Below are positions 12,150 to 23,969 of a DNA stretch of 64,000 nucleotides, piece after piece. A model generated the notes under the pieces. It saw only the letters and a program-made list of their open reading frames with translations, made no database searches and had not been told where the DNA came from. The stretch is from Macropodus opercularis (taxonomy: Eukaryota > Chordata > Actinopteri > Anabantiformes > Osphronemidae), in assembly GCA_030770545.1 (NCBI GenBank), contig CM061100.1, positions 1,247,501 through 1,311,500 on the forward strand, written 5' to 3'. Numbering within the stretch: position 1 is the stretch's first letter; each line of letters begins with the position of its first letter. Made by a program: the position numbers and the translations under genes.

Positions 12150-15100
12150 GTGAGTACAAGGTTTTACAGCCACATCTGACAAAGAGGAGGCATATGTGAA
12201 TTTGTAGAGCAGAGCAAAATCCTGGCCGTCCATGAAATCCGTAGTTGACACTTGAGCTCCAATATGTGGATTATGTTTAGACATTTAGGTTTTACGTGCT
12301 CGTCTGTGTTGATGTGGACGTGTTGGCTTGGTGGACGACCACATCAGCCACGTCCCATCAGCTCAAACAAAAGCTGCTTGTGCTTCTCACCAAGCCGAGG
12401 TCTCTAGTTGCGCTGCGGTCGGCAGACTTGAGCTTATGAACGTCCCGCTCAGTCCACATCCTCAGCAGATGGAGTTTGTCCAGTTGTTGAGGAAATGCAG
12501 CTGTTCACAGTTGGAACGCTCTGAGGAGTTGAAGACCGTGTGGACTTCACAGTCACTGCAATGGCTGTAACCTCTTCATGTTGACTTTGTTGAAGTCAAT
12601 TCAGCGGGTCTAAAAAAACAGCCTCCACATTCGCTTTGTTTCCCGTCTTGTGGCTTTTGTTGAGTTTCATGGACTTTTAGTTCCAAACTCGGGTCATGTC
12701 AACTTTACAAACACATCTTTCTGCTTAAATCCACCAGTTATTCAGGTTTTAATTTATGCTGTAAACACAAGCGGTGTCTACTTATACACACAGTCCTGTA
12801 GTTGGTCTGGTTTATGTTTGCACCGCAAATGAACCGAACCCGCGCGCTGACGGCTTCTCCGTGACAGCCACCAGCTGCCAAGACGTCCACTGGCAGCTGT
12901 CACACCAGCCCTCAGCCAGTTAGTCTGAACCACGACAAACAGGACTCTTCTCACCTCACTCGTGCCTTCTGCTCGTTTCTCCAACCGCAGCTGACCATGA
13001 ATGACTTCAGCGTGCATCGGATCATCGGCAGAGGAGGATTCGGAGAGGTGTACGGCTGCAGAAAGGCCGACACGGGGAAGATGTGAGGAAGAAGCACGTG
13101 CAGAACATGAGTAAAAGAGAGCATGGAAAGAGTAATGTTGTGACTGTTGTTTGAATGTCAGGTATGCCATGAAATGTTTGGACAAGAAGAGGATCAAGAT
13201 GAAGCAGGGGGAGACTCTAGCACTCAACGAGAGAATCATGCTGTCATTAGTCAGCACAGGGGTGAGTCACGTACACCAGGACCAGCATTTTCCATTCCGT
13301 CCTTTTTCGCACCTCACTACTTCAACCGTGTTTTTAGGAGGAAGTATTGTAGTTTTAACTCCAATACATTTATTTTTGTAGGTGGAACTATTAGGAACTT
13401 CAGCTACTACTACTTCAGCGTCTGCATTGAACCATGTTAACACAGACAACAAAGTTGTAATGAGGCCCTTCGTCTTTCTGTCTGTCTAGGACTGTCCGTT
13501 CATTGTGTGTATGACGTACGCCTTCCACACCCCCGACAAGCTCTGCTTCATCCTGGACCTCATGAACGGTAAGGTCGCTCCCACCCTCCCTGCTCTAGTT
13601 AAATCTCCAGTGAGTCCATCCTGGGCAGATTGGATTACTGTGCCTATCGCTGGCCACTCGGGTCATTTCTCCCCCAGAGAGAAGGCGTTGATGGGATTTT
13701 GACCTCAGCTGTAATGCGTCACAACAGCGACCTGTCTATAATATCGTTCCCAACATCTAATGTCAGCTTTCTTTTGGCTCTCAGCCGCCGTTAGTTTTCC
13801 ACTTTAAGACTCGGCCGACCGGCAGCTAGTTCCTGAGCCTTATCAGAGGCTGCACTCAGAGTTTCCAGCCAGCCTCACAATCAAAGCCTGACTCACCTTT
13901 GGAAGTTGGCACTCAACACAGCCATCATCATACAGTATTCAGCATGAGACAGTGAGACCCTGGTTCACCTTCAGATGTGCTATAAATACAGCAGGTCGAT
14001 ATATGTTAAAGCAGAGACAGTTGAGATGGAGGAACGGGTCAGAGGGCATCCCACTCGTTCCCACAGTCTCCGCTGAGATGATTACAGCCTATTGATGGAT
14101 GTGGATTCCACTATGAGGCGTTATAAGGTCACAGTGATGTCTGCACATCTCTAATGCCTGTGTCTGTGTGTGCTCAGGGGGTGACCTGCACTACCACCTG
14201 TCTCAGCACGGTGTGTTCAGCGAGAAAGAAATGCGCTTCTACGCTGCAGAAATCATCCTGGGTCTGGAGCACATGCACAATCGCTTCGTCGTCTACAGAG
14301 ACCTCAAGGTAGGTTCTGTTTCTGATCTGGAGTAGCCCTGAAACCTTCAGAGACGGACTCTAGAGAGCATTCGCCCAAAGCTTACTCCAGGTTTCATGTG
14401 ATCTGTTCAAAAGAACAATATAGATTTTGTTTACATTTGTAAGAAGAGTTGATCAAGAGATGTTATCCTGATATCCTGCCACACCTCTGCAAAAGCTGTT
14501 CCAAAGCCACAGATTCATATCAGCCATATTTTTGCACGTCTTCTGTTTTTCCTCCAAACCCCCTGTTTGGACGGGTTGCCATAATAATAGACATATTTTG
14601 CTGGAAGTCAGGGAACACTTTCAGAGCTTCAATAAACAGTGCAGTACAATGCAGATAATACTTTGAGGCTGAGTGAGAGCGAGCGAGTCACGGTTCTGCC
14701 AAACAGCGGAGGATAACCAGGACACGGGGCTTGTATTGTGTCTGTATCCACGCACAACTTTCTCTGGAAGCGGAAGCTGTGACATAGCTTGTGAATTGTC
14801 GAGCTGTCCCAACACGGTGTCCTGTGCTTATGATCTTACCTCCAACAGCCAGCCAACATCCTGTTGGACGAACACGGCCACGTGCGCATCTCTGACCTCG
14901 GCCTGGCCTGCGACTTCTCCAAGAAGAAGCCCCACGCCAGCGTGTAAGTGCTGATCTGTGTTCACCCTCACTCCTGTGGGGTTCGTGTCTGTAGGTGGGC
15001 GGGGTTAAGTAGCGCCTGCTCCGGTCGCAGAGTCCATTGAATTTAACAGTGAACTCTGCTGCTAAGGCTCGACCATAATCTGAAATGTGTGCATGTAACA

Positions 15101-18100
15101 CGGTTCATTTGTTTAGAGACGGTGCTCGTGTTACTGTAAAAGCAGCCTAATTAATGTAAAGTGATGCTGTTTGAAAGTTTGTAGCCGTCTGCGTAAGTAA
15201 CGAGATTTCATTTAAATAATTACCAGAAAGCAGCACCAGTATTAAACATGATACTAAGCCGTTAGTGATGAAGGTCACGTGGTTTCCTGTCAGCTCCACA
15301 GACCTGCAACTTCATTTTCATGAGCAACGAGGGGGGATGTTTTACTGCCCACCTTCCTGTGTAATATTAATTCTGTAATGTTCTGCCGCTTTAGTGTGCA
15401 TCTCTGCAGTAAAAAGTAATAAGAGCGTGTTTGATGTGTTGGCTGCAGCGGCACTCATGGTTATATGGCTCCAGAGGTTCTCCAGAAGGGGACGGCGTAC
15501 GACAGCAGCGCCGACTGGTTCTCCTTAGGCTGCATGCTCTTCAAACTCCTGCGAGGGTAAATACTGCAGCCCTGCTCATCTCATCTGCTGTGTCCTCACT
15601 CCTAGCATGTCCCCACTTCCTGTGTGCTTTGAAAGCTCTTCTGCCTCTGAGTAAGCCTCTTTGAATCTTCCCTCCCCCTGCTCCGCATCTCTCGCCCTCT
15701 CTCCGGCTGTTTGGTGTGTGTTTGATCTCGTAGGTGTGCGCGTCTGCGTGTGTGTGTTTGTTTGATCTGCAGCGTGTAAATGCCAGAGGTCTAGGCCCAG
15801 TAGGTCAGAAATCAGGTGAGGGGGGAGGTGTGTGTGTAACAGTCGCCGGGTTTGAGTGAGCAGAAACCAGAGAAGAGTGTGACGTCTCGTCCCATTGATG
15901 TTTAAAGAGGAAGAGTGTGTCGCTCGCTGGTTAAAGGTTGACTGTGTGTTTTAACACTTGGGTAGGAAATTCTGAATCTCCTCCTGAAAGTGTTTTGCTT
16001 TGAAAGTAAAACAAAATTAGTCACATGACTGTAACTAATAATATAAGGTTCCTTTATCTCTATCTGGCCAGAGGAAAGATTCTATGCTCTTCTCTCTCTC
16101 CTGGGGATAGACCGAGTTAGCTGCTTCATGCTAAGCTAAGCCAACCACATTTTGAATCCACGCAGCTGCATTCATGGTCACTCTGAAATGCTAATGTCAT
16201 GGAAACAGCTGTCTAGTTAGGTTAAAGTCTGTGCAGGACTAGTCTCTGGATGTTTGCCTGCTGCAGAACTTTAATGCTCGATCGATAACACAGCCAGATG
16301 AAAACGAGGGTGTGGGCTCCTTGAAACCGAAACAGAGCCGAAAGAGTCTGAAACCAAAAAACTGCAGGACGAGCAGAGGTGAAAATAATGTGGTTATATT
16401 GAAGCCCTAAAATTAAACCCAGTGTTGACTATCACCAAATAAAAATGTGGATTTATATCCTCAGGCCTGCAAGTAGACTAAACAGCCCAGCTTTCAGAGT
16501 GTTTCAGGCTTCACTGCTTGCGCTTCTCATGAAACAGGCTCTCTGATTGCATCTATAAAGTTCAAACTTTGATTTATTGATTACAATCCCGCGGCCTTGG
16601 TCAGTGGATTTTGTCGTTTGGCTCAGGCTGAGCAATCAGGCTCATTATAGATGGAGCTTGGAAGCTGCTGCTCTGGTTCAGGCTGCCAGGCATCGTCTGA
16701 TCGCTTCCACTGAGTGGAGAACAGTGCTCTTTGTATCTTGGATTGAGATACTCTCGTATCTCGTAAATATGTTTGCATGATTTGTGGGCCTCAGGCGGAG
16801 GAAGGCTGCCGCTCTTGTATTGAATCAAAATCTATTTTCTTTGTGTAAATCTCTCCCGTGTAAATTTCTCAGCTCCCTCCAATTTTCCTGCTCCACTGCT
16901 GGGATCATCTCTCAGCATTCAGAGGAATAATTTGGCACCAAATGATTTCGCTAAAGCTCTTCTGACTTTATGAAAACTGAGAAATGTTCTTTATCATTCT
17001 TATTGGTGCTGAAGTACCAAAAGTCTCAGTGAGGAGTGTTTTGTAGTAGGTAATGCAACATTAGCTTTAGTAGAACTAATTTATTTGCTAATATCTAAAT
17101 GAAATAAATATGTTAGAATGAGACTTGCAAAGCAGAATTAAGTATCTTACACCAATGCTGGTAAACTGAACGATTTCGCTACTGGGATTCCTTGGTACTG
17201 GCCACGACCACGGGGTCCGTAAACACCGGTAATCTGCTCACTCAGACTGAATTCCACCTGTTTGGGATCATTGACGTCAGGTCCCGCTGTCAGAAGTTAA
17301 CCTGACTAAAATAACAGCTACTGAACCGTGCAGGTTAAATTCAAGCCTTCATTTTAATACCAGATAAGGAAAAACAGACATTACATCGTCCGAGCCAACA
17401 ACACAGCAGGTGGTTCATTAGCAGCGTAGGATCTAGGACGTCGACTTAAATGACGGTGTTACGTTTACACGTATGAGCTCGCTGCTTCGCTTACACCGAT
17501 ATTGGTGAAGAATGGCGAGAGATGAAGACGTGTGTGTGTGTTTGTTCCTGTCGTCCTCTGTGCCCTCCCTCGCTTCACCTCGGCCTCTTGTTTTTGCAGT
17601 GTGTCAGTGCCTGTCTGTCCTCTCTCTTTAGGCACAGTCCCTTCAGACAGCACAAGACCAAAGACAAACATGAGATCGACCGCATGACGCTCACCATGGT
17701 AAGAGACATCCACACGTTTCCTAGAAGCCTGTGCTGACAGAGCTGGTGCTGGATACACATATGACAGGGGATGTACGTGCTGTAGGCAGAGTGACAGTGG
17801 GTTTGGCCTGTGTTTAACTTGCACTAATTCCATATGTACACAAATGTTTCTAAATGTATACTGGATGTTGTGTGAGCAAACAGAGCGAGGTAATTAGTGC
17901 AGACTACTTAATTCTCCCTTCACATCCTTGACTGGGTCAGGGCTGAATGTTTGATTCCTAGTAACTGGGATGCTTTCGTGATTAGTGGTGCTTGTAATTC
18001 AGATGTGTAATATGTGTCACCGGCCTCCTCCAGAGCTACCTGCTGCCTCTAGACGCGTGGAGGAGATCCTCTGCTCACGCAGTATCACTACAGAGTCGTG

Positions 18101-21100
18101 CGTCCTGCTCCTCACAAGCATCTTTGGCAGAGTGTGAACAGCACAGAGCTTTTCAACCAGTCGAGTTGCTTTGCCAGCTCAGTAACTTAATGTCTCGGGG
18201 TAATTAACTACAGCTGTGTTTAATTGCAGGTCACAGTTGTCACTGTGACCAAAGAAACGAGTAGTGTTGTGTTAAACTTTCCGCTTTTGAGCTTCAGTCG
18301 CTGTTTCTTAGAGTAAGTTAAAATTAGAACCACAGCCGTTGCATCACACTGATTTTCTGTGTTAATCGTATTTCAACAATCCCAATACTCACATTAAAAC
18401 CACAATAGCTTGGTTCTGCCTGTGGTTAGACAACCAGGATTAGCCTACTGGTCTGTGCTGCAGACCTTTGTTGTCTAAAAATGACCCGCTCCACCGTGTG
18501 ACCTTCCTTCATTCCCATACGCTTGGTTGAGGAATTTAAGCTAATCCAGGTTCCACATAATAGTTTTTGAATAAAAGCTGTTAATCAGCCTTGCTTGGAG
18601 GTAAAATGTAAAAGCTGAAGCAGGAAGTTTGTCAGAGCTGGAGGTTTGTTTCCAACCAGTTGGAAAATCTCTGTATAGATGTTTGTTACCCATCACTAGG
18701 TAGAAGACATATACAACCTGAATAACTTTGTCGTTTGTTGATGGAAAAATCTGAAATATATTGTTTCCAAAGCACAAAGAGCTTCCGGTGACAGCTTCTC
18801 GGGTAGTTGCATCTGAAGGATCTTGTCCAGCGGTTTGTCATTAACGATTGACCCGACGCCTCTGCTCAGTTCAGACCAGTTTACAGTGACGAAGCGAAGG
18901 GGAGTTGTCACCCCAGCCGTGCTCCTCGTCACGCTGCTCGCCAGCAGCAGCAGTTGTCCATCATGGTGGAACGCGTCCAGATCTCCGGGGCCGTTCATGT
19001 GTTTTGTCAGGACATAAAGCAGTTGAGAAGGTTTGCTTCCCACACACACGCTCACAGCCGCCGTTTGGCTGAGCAGGACCTCTAAACACAGAAAGTATGA
19101 TCTTTCATGTCACAATAAATCCAGATTAGGGTTTTAATCCAGCCACTTAATCTGGTTTATCCTCTTGATCCTTGCCTGCGAGTGTGTACGTGTCTGTGAT
19201 TCAGCTAAAAATGTGAATCTATATGTTTCTGGGTTTATTAAAGATGATGAATGGTCTCCTTACATAAACACGGTGGTATGACAGCAGAACCGAGCAGCCA
19301 AAGGAGGGATGGAGCACATCCCAGCAGATGAAACGCCATCAACGGGCGCGAGGCCTGCGTTTATATATCTGCTAATATCATGCATGTTTCTGTCCCGTGT
19401 GAGCAGGACGCGCTGCAGACAGCGGTTGCACTCACACAAGAGCAGATGAGTTTCCCAACATGTCCCTCAAAAAAGAAACCGCGGCCGTGGAAAGAAGCTT
19501 AGCAACACAGGTGAACTCTGTATGTAACAAATCCAGGGTCAGGCGGGGAGAACGTCACGTCGTACCTGAGCTGCTGTAGGAGAAGTGTTCTGGCGCTTCC
19601 CAGATTAGCAAACGTCACCCACAGGCCTTCTGTAACAAATGGAAGGTTTTACTTTATGCTGCATTTTCCAGTTTCGAGTCGCTTTGCTGAAGAGACAACA
19701 GTGATGACGATGTTTCCGCTAACCTTGCTGCAGTCGGCGGTTCTGTAGCGGGTGTGTATAGACTGGAGGGAGTTTGGTGCAGCAGAGCACAGACGTTCTT
19801 TACCACAGGGCCAAAATCACATGTCTGAAAGTGGCAGCAACGGCAACTGAAGTGTGAGAAGACTGACACAACGTGGGTCTTGCTGCTGATTGGCCAGAGG
19901 CACCGCTGTGGCTCCGCCCTGTTGAACCAAGATAAGGAAGTGGGTTGGCTTCATGATCCGGCTGCTCTGGTCTGACAGGCTGAAGAAACAAAAATGTCTG
20001 TCAGTGAGGTTTTGCTTAGTGGGGAAGTGAAGGAAGACAAACGATCAGATTTATGCAGCATGAAGGAGATCAGGAAGTCAGTCTCAACCACTGGAATCCC
20101 TAGAGACGCAGGCTAACGTCTCACCTGTGTATGTCCGGACGTGGTCATTAATATACAGAACGAAAAGCTGCTATGTGTCAGAAGATCATCCAAGGTTGGA
20201 GGGAGAGAGTCTGGACAGGGCCGCAAGCAAACACAAAGGCATCTGGTCATTTTCTACGTTGCATCAGGAATAGTGAGAAGCGTTGACTGTACAGTTCAGT
20301 GATTCACAGATGACACAATTTTTTTTCCTGATCCCACCATGCAGCTCACGGGCACGACAACAGCAGAGGGATTAATATCGGCACACGTCAGCTGCTCTAA
20401 AATCAATCGTGCGGTGGAAATAGGTGCAAATGTTGTTGATGTGTTTTCAAACGCTCCTCCTCCTTGGTTTCCTCCTTCTCCTTTTGTCTCGCAGAACGTG
20501 GAGCTGCCAGACTCATTCACTGCAGAGCTCAAAGACCTGTTGGAGGGGCTGCTGCAGAGAGACGTATCCAAGAGGCTCGGCTGCCAAGGCCGGGGGTACG
20601 ACTTCAGCACGCACACGCCAGACGTTCAAATGAACCTCCTTCCTGCTTTAACGCACACTGACGTGCAAATGAATTCATCACTGAGGCCGCTTTGCTAGAT
20701 GTGCTCGTTAATGCCGAAAACGCTTGTTGGTGTAGTTAGTGGCACAGTGAAGACGGATGCGGACGGACATCGAGTGATCTGATAGGAGCTGAGTTCATAG
20801 CTAATTTCATCAGCACAGTCATCTCGCATCAGCTGAGACCTGAGCGCAGTGATGGATGGCTGTGCACTGGGCATTTGGTTATATGTTGGTTAGCGGCAGC
20901 ACTGTGGAGAACACCGCCACCTAGTGTTCAAATGCAAGTCCCTCACTGTGTTTCTGTTTCACACACGCAGAGCCCTGGAGGTGAAGGAGCATCAGTTCTT
21001 CAAAGGCATCGACTGGCAGCAGGTGTATCTCCAGAAGGTGAGGGAGCAGAATCAGCTTTTGTTCTTTGTGAGACACATCTATATGATATGTGTGTATCAC

Positions 21101-23810
21101 AGAGGTTGGAGCAAATATAAAGTAATGTGTAATATTTATTTCAGAATCAAATAGCAAATTCAGTAAACAGCTTTGATGAAGGAAGCATTGAGTCGCTTTA
21201 GAAAGTTCCTGACCCAATGTGTAGCCAAACATTTGTGTGGGATTATACCCGTTTAAAGACGGACAGGATGGAGCCGCTGCTGCAGCTCAAATCTGTGGGA
21301 AGCACCGCTGTCAAACTCTGTCTTGCTCACGCTCTTCTGTTTTCTCCTCCTCCAGTACTCTCCTCCTCTCATCCCTCCCAGGGGAGAGGTGAACGCTGCT
21401 GATGCGTTTGACATCGGCTCTTTTGATGAGGAGGACACCAAGGGCATCAAGGTAAAGCAGACTCGTACTCACCCATCCGCTGAATATTAAGTCCATGGAA
21501 GTAGAGTAGGACCATCGCTGTCCTGTGTTCACCAGCGTTTCACTGTAGGAGTCTGTAAAGATGCTGTTTAATACAAGGCATCTGTGTTCATCAACATTAA
21601 GAACAACATGTCAGAGCTAGAATATGTTAATCACCAGTAAATGAATGCAGCTTAGCTAAAAGCTTTCTTGTTTTCTACTTCTGCGTTTTGACTACTAAAG
21701 TGAATTTTGTGGGGGTGACGGCCTGTAAGTACAGAACAACCAGAAAACGAACAAATGTTTGACTTTGAAGTTTCTTCCTGCCGCTCATTAACTTTAATGT
21801 TGCTGCAGTAGCACTTATTCATCCTCTGACTCAAATAAGACGAGTTTGTTTGCAATTCCCCAGACAGTTGTCGTTAACGCGGCAGTAATAATCTAAATAA
21901 GTAATGTGGGAACATTAAGGTGCAGCTCCAGTTAAAATGTTTGTCTGAGTGTGAACGAATCAGAGACACAGAAAACAGATGGAGGTGTTTGTCAGAGAGA
22001 CCGTCAGTCCGAAGGCTCCAGCTCAGACTGGACCCACCTGGTACCATGTAGGTCTGATCACACAACCTGCCTGAAGAGCAGAATGTGTACACGTCCAACA
22101 CGTTTCTGAATCAGGGTCCAGGGTTAACTCGTTTTTACCCAGTCGGGCAGTTTTCCCACAACAGGAACTTAACAACCCGCAGCTTAAAGAGAAGCTGTTG
22201 CCACATGTTCTGTTTCACGCTGTTAGTCATTCTGCTCTGACGACTTCCTCAATTGACATTTTGGGAAGTTTGCACAACTACTTTTTTTAACTTACTCACG
22301 GGTTGAATTGGTCCTTTTGCTCAGGAAACCTCTGCATAATGTTTTACATAATACACACAGGGCTCATGTCAGAGAGCCAGCTACAGGTTGCATCCAGGTT
22401 AAAGCCCGTGAATCCTGTGCCAGTCATTAACAAACACATGTCACTCTGGTGCTGTCTGTCGTCCTACAGCTGCTGGACAGTGACCAGGAGCTGTACAAGA
22501 ACTTCCCTCTGGTCATATCTGAGCGCTGGCAGCAAGAGGTGGCAGAGACGGTCTACGAGGCCGTCAACTTGGACACGGACAAGAGCGAGGCTCGCAAGAG
22601 GGCGAAGAAGCAGCTGGGCCACGAGGAGGGTAATGATGGCGGACAGAAATGATGGCAGACGAGTTCGCCAGCAGACGCTGTAACTGTGTTTCTGTTGCAG
22701 ACTACGCTCTGGGGAAGGACTGCATAATGCACGGCTACATGTCTAAGCTCGGGAACCCGTTCCTCACTCAGTGGCAGCGCCGGTACTTCTATCTGTTCCC
22801 CAACCGCGTGGAGTGGAGAGGAGAGGGGGAGTCACGGGTGAGTCGGCCTCACAGCTCGCGTCCCACCGTGTTCATGTTCATCAGTCTGACTTGAGCCTGT
22901 CCTGTAGCGAGTGTGATGTGCTGCTGTCTGTCAGGGTATGAACGTCTGTCTGTCTCTGTCTCTAAACTCCACACTGAAGGAGAAGTGGCTAAAACATTTT
23001 AAAAAGAGAGATGGGGTGAGTGCTGCTGCAGCGTCCCTGCTTTTTGTTTAGAGCTGTAGTGAGTCTCACTGCTTCAGACTCGTGTGTTTTAGCCCCATCG
23101 TCATCCTCAAGTTGCTTCTCATAGTCGGTAAAACTAAACTCTAGCTTTACTGCCAACAGAGTAACTGTCAGCGAAATGACACGTGTGAGTAAAGACTTTT
23201 TACCCAATGTTTTACACCTGCTGTCCAGACCTGCAGTCGTCTTTAAACCCAGTCAGGCCATATAGGTTTGACAACAACACTTAATGAGTCAAACCTCCGC
23301 CTGTTCTTCCGTAGTTGAGTTTCTCAGACATTGACTTGTTTGTGCTCAGGTCAAGTCTGACCGACACTAGTACAGCGTTGGCGTGTCAGTATCGTCTGCT
23401 CGGTTCATCTCACTGTAGCTCTTCTTTGACCGATCAAATTCCTCCACAGCAAAACCTGCTGACGATGGAGCAGATCGTGTCCGTGGAAGAAACGCACGTG
23501 AAAGACAAGAAGTGTATCCTGCTGCGCATCAAAGGAGGGAAGCAGTTTGTGATGCAGTGTGAGGTAGGACCTCTTCACTGGCGTATTGTTGTCTTCCTTG
23601 ACCCACGTTGATGAGTAGAAGGTGATTCATTTCTTGCTCTCTCTGCAGAGCGATCCAGAGTTCGTGCAGTGGAAGAAGGAGCTGAACGAAGCGTTCACGG
23701 AAGCCCAGAAACTGCTGCGCCGGGCTCCCAAAGTCATTGGAAAAGGCCGGGCTGGAGTGGTGGAGCTTTCCAAGCCTCCGCTCACACACCGCAATAGCAA
23801 TGGCCTGTGA
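1669..23810 (+). CDS. grk3: G protein-coupled receptor kinase 3 (beta-adrenergic receptor kinase 2), exons 2-21, 5'-partial
   Basis: Twenty exons join in frame to 1951 coding bases ending in TGA. All introns are GT-AG. Exon 1 (about 113 coding bases in the family) is upstream of the window, so the full protein should be about 687 residues, one fewer than human GRK3 (688). The enzyme is a serine/threonine kinase that phosphorylates agonist-occupied GPCRs, letting arrestin bind. Free G-beta-gamma and phospholipid recruit it to the membrane through its PH domain. GRK3 is chosen over its paralogue GRK2 from diagnostic segments: [11 protein letters not shown] in exon 2, [13 protein letters not shown] in exon 10, [10 protein letters not shown] in exon 11, and the C-terminus HRNSNGL. 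Linkage to MYO18B and SEZ6L agrees. The domain entries below give exon coordinates; residue numbers assume a 113-nt exon 1. Confidence 0.97.
4829..4859 (+). promoter_or_regulatory. Tandem RFX X-box motifs in GRK3 intron 2
   Basis: GTTGCCTAGCAAC (4829-4841) and GTTGCCATGGAAAC (4846-4859) lie four bases apart. The X-box consensus is GTNRCC, 0-3 bases, RGYAAC. The first copy is a perfect match with a one-base spacer. The second matches with a two-base spacer and one mismatch (GGAAAC). RFX proteins bind such sites as dimers. The motifs are seen directly; enhancer function is inference. Confidence 0.6.
8962..8975 (-). promoter_or_regulatory. X-box-like motif in GRK3 intron 2
   Basis: On the minus strand this reads GTTGCCATGGTAAT: a good first half-site, a two-base spacer, and a second half-site with a final mismatch. 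It is a third RFX-type site in the same intron, weaker than the pair at 4829-4859. Confidence 0.35.
12991..17698 (+). CDS. grk3: GRK3 exons 8-14: kinase N-lobe, catalytic loop and activation segment (residues 186-409)
   Basis: Exons: 12991-13082, 13162-13261, 13490-13568, 14178-14308, 14849-14943, 15449-15556, 17632-17698. Exon 8 carries the glycine-rich loop [10 protein letters not shown] and exon 9 the ATP-anchoring lysine in YAMKCLDKK (K220). Exon 11 ends at the catalytic-loop YRDLK (D317). Exon 12 holds the metal-binding DLG (D335), the GRK form of the usual DFG, and exon 13 the APEV motif. All catalytic residues are present, so the kinase should be active. Residue numbers coincide with mammalian GRK2/3, which shows no insertion or deletion up to this point. 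The segment is almost identical to the human protein as I recall it. Confidence 0.96.
18696..19081 (-). other. Unidentified minus-strand ORF inside GRK3 intron 14
   Basis: After a minus-strand TTTAG acceptor the frame reads [11 protein letters not shown] and continues through [16 protein letters not shown] and [15 protein letters not shown] to a stop, about 125 codons. Third codon positions are mostly G or C for the first 85 or so codons, then become AT-rich, as expected of a coding exon running into an intron. No domain was recognised. A chance ORF of this length is possible in 64 kb. Phase does not match the neighbouring exon-like block at 19566-19629, so a decayed gene or coincidence remains likely. 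Confidence 0.25.
19566..19629 (-). other. Exon-like block, minus strand, GRK3 intron 14
   Basis: Minus-strand TTTGTTACAG precedes, and CAG|GTACGA follows, a 64-base segment. It is open in one frame as [20 protein letters not shown], with split codons at both ends. Splicing to the ORF at 19081 would shift the frame and hit a stop, so the model is incomplete or the block is not genuine. Confidence 0.2.
20495..22629 (+). CDS. grk3: GRK3 exons 15-18: end of kinase C-lobe and AGC C-terminal tail (residues 410-551)
   Basis: Exons: 20495-20595, 20971-21037, 21356-21451, 22470-22629. Recognisable blocks are [15 protein letters not shown] (end of the C-lobe), [20 protein letters not shown] and [13 protein letters not shown] (AGC tail), and [19 protein letters not shown] (return to the RH bundle). 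Exon 18 reads [13 protein letters not shown], where the human paralogues have ARK(R/K)AKNKQLGHEE. One residue is therefore missing in the linker before the PH domain, which accounts for the predicted 687-residue length. Exon 18 ends in phase 1, and the split codon G|AC restores the aspartate of DYALGKD. Confidence 0.95.
20914..20926 (+). promoter_or_regulatory. CTCF-like core motif in GRK3 intron 15
   Basis: CCGCCACCTAGTG resembles the reverse complement of the CTCF core (GCCMYCTRSTGG). It is a partial match only. Confidence 0.2.
22701..23810 (+). CDS. grk3: GRK3 exons 19-21: PH domain and C-terminus (residues 551-687)
   Basis: Exons: 22701-22837, 23450-23563, 23649-23810 (TGA at 23808-23810). 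The PH core is visible as [53 protein letters not shown] and [16 protein letters not shown]. In this family the PH domain and the helix after it bind phosphoinositides and G-beta-gamma. The C-terminus ends HRNSNGL, the GRK3-type ending. Introns 19 and 20 contain no ORF worth reporting. Confidence 0.95.
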
Positions 23811-23812
23811 AT

Positions 23813-23834
23813 ACACACACACACACACACACAC
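23813..23834 (+). repeat. (AC)11 microsatellite
   Basis: An uninterrupted AC dinucleotide run starts two bases after the GRK3 stop codon and abuts the transposon remnant. Confidence 0.95.
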
Positions 23835-23969
23835 TCACTGGCCTCCATTAGATACGACCAGCACAGTCTCCCAGTTTCAACAAGGACTTCAAACCACTGC
23901 ATCAACGCAGAACTGATGTTGGGTCACATTAGATTGTACAGGTGAACCTAATAAAGTGGCCAGTGAGTG
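23832..23969 (+). mobile_element. Short Tc1/mariner-like non-autonomous element (MITE-like remnant)
   Basis: The left end reads CACTCACTGGCCTCCATTAG and the right end CCTAATAAAGTGGCCAGTGAGTG; these are imperfect inverted repeats about 30 bases long. The right end matches, from memory, the widespread fish sequence 'CCTAATAAAGTGGCCAGTGAGTG' that terminates a Tc1-like transposon family. The interior is only about 80 bases and has no transposase. It lies within the GRK3 3' UTR and supplies an AATAAA at 23950-23955. Confidence 0.7.

Larger units (their letters stand above)
17699..20494 (+). other. GRK3 intron 14, with exon-like ORFs on the opposite strand
   Basis: No GRK3 exon lies here. On the minus strand, an open frame runs from a candidate acceptor at 19081 down to a stop at 18696. 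A 64-base block at 19566-19629 is flanked by AG and GT. I recognise no family. See findings. Confidence 0.5.

Noticed and set aside
12778..13257. 159-residue minus-strand ORF
   Set aside because: It runs antisense across GRK3 exons 8 and 9 and its translation shows no protein-like motifs. It is a shadow of the conserved kinase exons.
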